DNA from: Bacteroidales bacterium
GTDB lineage: Bacteria > Bacteroidota > Bacteroidia > Bacteroidales > P3
DNA: 46,405 bases
Assembly: GCA_017522065.1 (NCBI GenBank)
Contig: JAFXAD010000037.1
Location: forward strand, 1-46,405
Reading direction: 5' to 3'
The position numbers and the translations under genes were made by a program. The stretch's first letter is position 1, and every line of letters begins with the position of its first letter. Shown one piece after another: positions 42,290-46,405 of the stretch. The notes under the pieces were generated by a model. It did not search any database and was not told the origin of the DNA. It worked only from the letters and a program-made list of their open reading frames with translations.

Positions 42290-42330
42290 GTGCTGTCGAT
42301 TTTCAATAGGCAAGGATGCACACAAATCAA

Positions 42331-42361
42331 TTTGAACATTAAACCTTAAAATATAAGTTTC
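42331..42361 (+). promoter_or_regulatory. Promoter of the thiamine receptor operon
   Basis: TTTG (42331-42334), 19 nt, TAAGTTTC (42354-42361), seven of eight at -7. Transcription would begin near 42368, just upstream of the TPP aptamer. Confidence 0.55.
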
Positions 42362-42389
42362 TACTTAATAATAAACTATTCAAACTAAC

Positions 42390-42471
42390 CCAGGGGGTGC
42401 CCCAACTAGGCTTTGCCAATGGCTGAGAACATACCCCAGAACCTGATCCGGACAATACCGGCGGAGGAAAA
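42390..42471 (+). promoter_or_regulatory. TPP (THI-box) riboswitch
   Basis: All conserved blocks are present in order: GGGGGTGCCCC, a P3 hairpin (AGGCTTTGCC), GGCTGAGA, ACATACCCC, GAACCTGATCCGGACAATACC and GGCGGAGGAAA. The last block contains GGAGG, 5-10 nt before ATG 42476, so ligand binding likely hides the ribosome site. Controls the TonB receptor and pnuT. Confidence 0.96.
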
Positions 42472-42475
42472 TTTT

Positions 42476-44716
42476 ATGAAAAAACACCAAATCAGAATGG
42501 GTGCATTGAGCAAAATGCTCTGCACCGCGGCAGTCATGCTTGCCGCAACCAACGTTACCTATGGTCAAACTGACAAACGCGACACAGCACGTGTGCAGCG
42601 CCTCGAGAAAGTTGTCATCTCCGACTCGCGTGTGAGCAACAAGGCCCCACTTACGACGAGTACGGTGAGTCGCAACGAACTGGGCGATGCTCGTGGAAAA
42701 GTGGCGCTGCCTTTCATGCTCGAGACGCAGCCTTCTGTTGTTGCAAGTGGCGAGAACGGCTCGGTAGGTGCCACATCAATCCGCATTCGTGGCGTCGACG
42801 CCAGCCGCATCAACGTCAACATCAATGGTATAACCCTCAATGATGCCGAGAGCCAAGAGGTTTTCTGGTACAATATCCCCAACCTTGGCGGTATGGCGCA
42901 GAATCTTCAGATTCAGCGTGGTGTGGGTGCTTCGACAGGTGGTAGCCCTGCTTTCGGAGCTGCCATTAACATGCAGACGCTCAATGCCAGCAGCCGTCCT
43001 TATGGAGAGGTCGATTTCGGCATCGGCAGCTGGGCTACACGCCAGTACAGCGTCACCGCGGGAACGGGTATCAACAAGAGAGGCTTGTCGTTAGATGTGG
43101 CGGCCAGCGGCCTGAACAGCGACGGCTATCTGCGCGGCGGTCAGACCGAGCAGCGCTCTTTCTTCGGCAACCTCTCGTGGTATGGCGACAACACTATCGT
43201 CAAACTCCTTGCCATTGTTGGCGAACAGCATAGCGGTATCACATGGAACGGTGCCTCTGCCGACGACCTCGATGCCGACCCCACCTACAACGATGCCGGC
43301 ATGTTCCATCTCGACGGCAAAACTCTCTACTACGACAACGAGACCGACAACTACTGGCAGCAGCACTACCAACTCTATGTGTCGCATATTTTTAACGACC
43401 GCTGGAGCATTAACGGTGCTCTCGATTTCACCCACGGCGACGGATATTATGAGCAATACAAAGAGGATAAGAAATTCTCAAAGTATGGATTTTCGTTTGC
43501 CGGTCGCAGCGACTTCATCACTCGCAAGAATCTTGACAACAATGCATATATGGCCAATCTGAACGTCCGTCGCACCGACTCGCGTTCTACACTTTCGTTT
43601 GGCGATAACTTCCTGCTCTACAATGGCCAACACTTTGGCTCGGTGATATGGTGCCGCGATTCGGCTTTTGCTCCTGCCGAATGGTACCGCAACTATGGCG
43701 ACAAAATCGACAATACGGTCTATGTCAAAGGCACATACGATTTCAGCAGTTCCCTCAACGGCTATGCCGACATCCAGATGCGCGCCATCAACTATAAGGT
43801 CTATGGTTTCGCCGACGACCTCTTCGATATGGATTTTGATGAGAACTACTTCTTTTTCAATCCTAAAATTGGCTTGAACTATCGTATCAGTGACGACCAG
43901 CGCACCTATTTTGTGGCTGGTCTTATGGGTCGCGAACCGCGCCGTTCGGATATCAAGGATGCCATCGGAAACGGCGACACCATCAAGGCTGAACACATGC
44001 TCGACATCGAGCTTGGCTATCAAATTCAAAAGAGCCGTTGGAACTTGAGCATCAACGGATACGCCATGCTCTATAAAGATCAGATGACCCCAAGTGGCGA
44101 CATCAGCAGCAGCGGCTATGCCTTGATGGAAAATATCGACAAGAGCTACCGTATCGGTGTCGAACTGGCTGGTGGCGTGAAGGCTACCGACTGGTTCCGC
44201 TTCGATGCCAATGTCACTCTCAGCATGAATCGCGCAATCGACTTCACTTTTGCCGATTTCAACGATGGCGACAGCATCACGATGGTCGTCTCCGGAACGG
44301 ATACCTCATGGACTTCCCTCAATGTCACCAAGAACACTCCGCTCTCCTTCTCGCCCTCGGTCGTCGGCTCGGCTATTGCCACGTTTACGCCTTGCAAGAA
44401 CGCTAAGATTCAGCTTATTGGCAAATACGTGGGTAAACAGTATATCGACAATACAGGCCGTGAGGTCTACGCTGTCGACCCCTACTTCCTTCTCAACCTC
44501 AGAGCTTCCTATACATGGAAACTTAAAGACCACAACGAGATTGAGGCACAGCTGCTTGTCAACAACATCCTCGACCACAACTATCGCCTCGGTGCATGGG
44601 TGGGCGACTGGTATGACGACTGGAGCAGCGCAACGGCTGTGTCCTACTACCACAGTGTTGGCTACCTGCAGCAGCCTGGTCGCAACTATATGTTCCGTCT
44701 GACTTATCGCTTCTGA
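42476..44716 (+). CDS. TonB-dependent receptor for thiamine or its precursors
   Basis: 746 residues from ATG 42476; the frame runs on upstream into the riboswitch, and starts there are not real. Signal peptide: MKKHQIRMGALSKMLCTAAV..., cleaved before QTDKRD or similar. Plug domain at about 35-165 with SIRIRGVDASRINVNINGI and VGASTGGSPAFGAAINM; then an outer-membrane beta-barrel whose last strand ends YMFRLTYRF with terminal Phe. It lacks an N-terminal CarboxypepD-like domain. TPP-riboswitch control plus the adjacent pnuT make it the likely outer-membrane thiamine importer. Confidence 0.9.
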   Translation: MKKHQIRMGALSKMLCTAAVMLAATNVTYGQTDKRDTARVQRLEKVVISDSRVSNKAPLTTSTVSRNELGDARGKVALPFMLETQPSVVASGENGSVGATSIRIRGVDASRINVNINGITLNDAESQEVFWYNIPNLGGMAQNLQIQRGVGASTGGSPAFGAAINMQTLNASSRPYGEVDFGIGSWATRQYSVTAGTGINKRGLSLDVAASGLNSDGYLRGGQTEQRSFFGNLSWYGDNTIVKLLAIVGEQHSGITWNGASADDLDADPTYNDAGMFHLDGKTLYYDNETDNYWQQHYQLYVSHIFNDRWSINGALDFTHGDGYYEQYKEDKKFSKYGFSFAGRSDFITRKNLDNNAYMANLNVRRTDSRSTLSFGDNFLLYNGQHFGSVIWCRDSAFAPAEWYRNYGDKIDNTVYVKGTYDFSSSLNGYADIQMRAINYKVYGFADDLFDMDFDENYFFFNPKIGLNYRISDDQRTYFVAGLMGREPRRSDIKDAIGNGDTIKAEHMLDIELGYQIQKSRWNLSINGYAMLYKDQMTPSGDISSSGYALMENIDKSYRIGVELAGGVKATDWFRFDANVTLSMNRAIDFTFADFNDGDSITMVVSGTDTSWTSLNVTKNTPLSFSPSVVGSAIATFTPCKNAKIQLIGKYVGKQYIDNTGREVYAVDPYFLLNLRASYTWKLKDHNEIEAQLLVNNILDHNYRLGAWVGDWYDDWSSATAVSYYHSVGYLQQPGRNYMFRLTYRF

Positions 44717-45324
44717 TGCTTTCAATTTTCGACTCTCAATTTTCAATTTCTTATATTGACCTCATTGGTGCCGTCATCGGCCTGTTCTATATCGTCAGCG
44801 AATATAGGGCAGGCCGGTGGTTCTGGCCTTTGTGCCTGCTGATGTCGGCATTCTATATCTATATCGACTTCTCGTCGGGCTACTACGCCAACGGCAGCAT
44901 CTGTATCTACAACTTCCTCATGTCGATCTATGGCATACTCGTCTGGCGCGGCATAGTGCAAAGCAAGACCAACGAAGAACGTCCGTTCGGTTCGTGCCCC
45001 AAGCGCTACGCGCCGTGGATTATACTGACGGTTCTGGGCTTCACTGCACTTCTGTGGTGGCTTCTCAGGTTGCTTGGCGAGAGCAGCTATCCGCTCCTCG
45101 ACGGCTTCTCGTCAGCGTTGTCGATTGTAGGCATGTGGATGTTGGCCCAGAAGTGGTGGCAGCAGTGGTTCTGCTGGCTCATTGTCGAACCGATAATGGT
45201 GCTTCTTTTCTGGCTTAGTGGCAACTATGCATCAGCCCTGCTGTATGTGGTGTATGAAGTTTTCTGTGTGCTCGGCATCATATCCTGGCACCGAAAAACA
45301 GCAACAGCTAATGTTGAGAATTAG
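44716..45324 (+). CDS. pnuT: PnuT-type thiamine transporter
   Basis: 202 residues of the PnuC-like family, which moves vitamins by facilitated diffusion and depends on kinase trapping. About six or seven membrane helices are visible (LIGAVIGLFYIVSEYRAGRW, WPLCLLMSAFYIYIDFSSG, WIILTVLGFTALLWWLL, WLIVEPIMVLLFWLSG). The WPL and WxVEP motifs are family hallmarks. The start overlaps the receptor stop by one base (TGATG). Co-location with a TPP riboswitch, TonB receptor and thiamine pyrophosphokinase favours the thiamine subtype over nicotinamide riboside. Confidence 0.9.
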   Translation: MLSIFDSQFSISYIDLIGAVIGLFYIVSEYRAGRWFWPLCLLMSAFYIYIDFSSGYYANGSICIYNFLMSIYGILVWRGIVQSKTNEERPFGSCPKRYAPWIILTVLGFTALLWWLLRLLGESSYPLLDGFSSALSIVGMWMLAQKWWQQWFCWLIVEPIMVLLFWLSGNYASALLYVVYEVFCVLGIISWHRKTATANVEN

Positions 45325-45338
45325 ATAAGGTAACCCCT

Positions 45339-45423
45339 GTTATTCGTTTAATTCGTGTTTTGTTTGCAAAACAAATTCGTTGGTTTGTAGAAATTTATTT
45401 GTGTTATTCGTGTAATTCGTGTT
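45339..45423. repeat. Direct repeat pair, TATTCGTGTAATTCGTG type
   Basis: Two 21-nt units differing by one base, at 45339-45359 (TTATTCGTTTAATTCGTG core) and 45403-45423 (TTATTCGTGTAATTCGTG core), 64 nt apart. Between them lies a small hairpin GTTTTG-TTTG-CAAAAC. Such ATTCGTGTAATTCGTG units recur between genes in Bacteroidota as I recall. The rest of the 252-nt gap shows no gene, aptamer or clear promoter. Confidence 0.7.
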
Positions 45424-45576
45424 CAAAATAATGTTTTTTTAGAGGTAGTCATAATTAATATATTCTGTTCCTCGTTTATGGTAATTAGCGTATTGCTTTT
45501 TTTAAACAGTATTTTTTAACCCTTAATCCCTTCAACTCTCCAACCCTTTAACCTATCCCCACTAATATCGAATATT

Positions 45577-46248
45577 ATGAACAAAGCTATTGTGTTGTCC
45601 AATGGTCAGTTTCCAAGACGTAGAGAGGCTCTCGAAGCCATCTTACAGATACCCTTGCTGGTGTGTTGCGACGGAGCGTACGACAAGCTTGTAAAGAGCG
45701 CCCTGTTCGACGGCGCGGCACATACACCGACAATATTCGTTGTTGGCGATGGCGACTCGCTCGCATCGCGGCGCGTCGTCCTGCCCAACACTACGTTCGT
45801 GGAAGGCTATACCGACCAGGAGAGTAACGATTTGACTAAGGCAGTGCGTTATGCCATCAGCATCGGTGTCGAGAGGCTGCTGATATTGGGCGCCACCGGT
45901 TTGCGCGAGGATCACACCTTGGGCAATATCAGTTTGCTGGCGATGTTTGCCGCAATGCGGACGCAGTCGGGAAAGCTGCTGAGTGTGAGAATGTACACCG
46001 ACTACGGCTTTTTCACGCCGATCCGGTCGTCGCAGGTGATGCCGAGTTTCGCCCGTCAGCAGGTGTCGCTGTTCTCGTTGGACCAAGGCTTGACTGTCAG
46101 CACCGAAGGATTGAAATACCCGATTGTGAACAGGCAATTCCGCTATTGGTGGGAAGCCACGCTAAACGAGGCAACGGGCGACAGCTTCAGTATTACGATT
46201 GACGGCGAAGGAGCATTGCTGGTGTACCAGACCTTCGATGCCAAGTAA
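45577..46248 (+). CDS. thiN: Thiamine pyrophosphokinase
   Basis: Adds pyrophosphate from ATP to thiamine, giving TPP. 223 residues: CDGAYDKL, the DxD-type motif VVGDGDSL (about 56-63), DQESNDLTKAV with the conserved Asn-Asp, GATGLREDHTLGNI (metal and substrate binding), and a C-terminal thiamine-binding part (DYGFFTPI, LKYPI). It follows pnuT by 252 nt with no riboswitch of its own. Completes the salvage route: receptor, inner-membrane transporter, kinase. Confidence 0.92.
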   Translation: MNKAIVLSNGQFPRRREALEAILQIPLLVCCDGAYDKLVKSALFDGAAHTPTIFVVGDGDSLASRRVVLPNTTFVEGYTDQESNDLTKAVRYAISIGVERLLILGATGLREDHTLGNISLLAMFAAMRTQSGKLLSVRMYTDYGFFTPIRSSQVMPSFARQQVSLFSLDQGLTVSTEGLKYPIVNRQFRYWWEATLNEATGDSFSITIDGEGALLVYQTFDAK

Positions 46249-46271
46249 AAGAAAAGCAGCCCGCATTGTAA

Positions 46272-46405
46272 TGAACCCCGAAAGTTGGACAAAAAACTTT
46301 CGGGGTTTTATTATGAGGAAAAGACACACGATTGAGGAACGGATACAAGCCGTCGGGATGTGCCAAAGAGGGCACAGTGCAGATCATGTTTCCAGGGAGT
46401 TAGGC
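46272..46405 (+). mobile_element. Left end of an IS3-family (IS150-like) insertion sequence, truncated by the window
   Basis: Begins at TGAACCCCGAAAGTTGGAC, a typical inverted-repeat end for this group, followed by the start of OrfA. Inside the end is a 13-bp stem (AACCCCGAAAGTT 46274-46286, AACTTTCGGGGTT 46295-46307, 8-nt loop), which can block read-through into the transposase. It lies 24 nt after the thiN stop. The right end and target duplication are outside the window. Confidence 0.85.
46313..46405 (+). CDS. IS3-family transposase OrfA, N-terminal fragment
   Basis: 31 codons are visible before the window ends. The start MRKRHTIEERIQAVGMC then QRGHSADHVSRELG matches the helix-turn-helix N-terminus of IS3/IS150 OrfA proteins. 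ATG 46313 follows the inner hairpin by 5 nt. Confidence 0.85.
   Translation, partial: MRKRHTIEERIQAVGMCQRGHSADHVSRELG

Noticed and set aside
1-46405. CRISPR arrays, phage genes, restriction systems, dnaA, parA or parB
   Set aside because: None recognised on either strand; the only mobile pieces are the RHS debris and the IS end.

Overview
The window looks like chromosomal DNA of a Bacteroidota bacterium, most likely order Bacteroidales. The evidence is the -33/-7 promoters (TTTG, about 19 nt, TAnnTTTG), scarce Shine-Dalgarno sequences, a DUF4290-murA pair, a MurA with Asp at the fosfomycin-target Cys position, a Bacteroides-type serine palmitoyltransferase, a type IX secretion C-terminal domain, a TPP riboswitch in front of a TonB-dependent receptor plus pnuT, and RHS debris. 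The species cannot be named from this.

Layout: 1-1.4 kb is an orphan RHS C-terminal tip with a candidate toxin domain, followed by a small lipoprotein (candidate immunity). 1.4-2.1 kb is a graveyard of palindromes and a broken second RHS start. 2.1-3.8 kb is queC-queD-queE behind a leader that folds like a preQ1-I riboswitch with an extra structured domain inserted. Then follow smpB, aspartokinase, a Cas4-like Fe-S nuclease, aroB-small protein-mazG (minus), cutC, a transglutaminase lipoprotein and glmS. At 14 kb lie two identical tRNA-Lys genes. From 14.6 to 22.4 kb are a small acidic protein plus WbqC pair, then a minus-strand block: mnmG, ybeY, an anti-sigma-type ATPase and a giant DUF4175 coiled-coil protein. 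22.5-26 kb carries a short-chain dehydrogenase, a Cys-motif membrane protein, a GNAT-like protein and serine palmitoyltransferase. 26.2-28.6 kb is the rpiB-LutB-like-deoC operon.

28.6-29.2 kb is a 562-bp AT-rich gap with several DnaA-box-like 9-mers and an 18-bp palindrome. Almost all genes to its left, back to 15.8 kb, point left, and every gene to its right points right. Four parS-like 16-mers lie at 15.7, 15.8, 17.8 and 30.7 kb. I read this as a likely oriC-proximal region, possibly oriC itself.

29.2-46.3 kb is all plus strand: nadA, a YbaK-type deacylase, an RluD-type pseudouridine synthase, DUF4290, murA, a CpsB-like PHP phosphatase, purB, an ABC exporter fused in frame through an A8 tract to a type IX secretion cargo protein, nadK, an arginase-fold pseudoenzyme, a lipoprotein, and the thiamine block (TPP riboswitch, TonB receptor, pnuT, thiamine pyrophosphokinase). 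The window ends inside an IS3-family insertion sequence.

Most interesting: the preQ1-like leader of queC, the A8-mediated fusion, and the oriC/parS neighbourhood.
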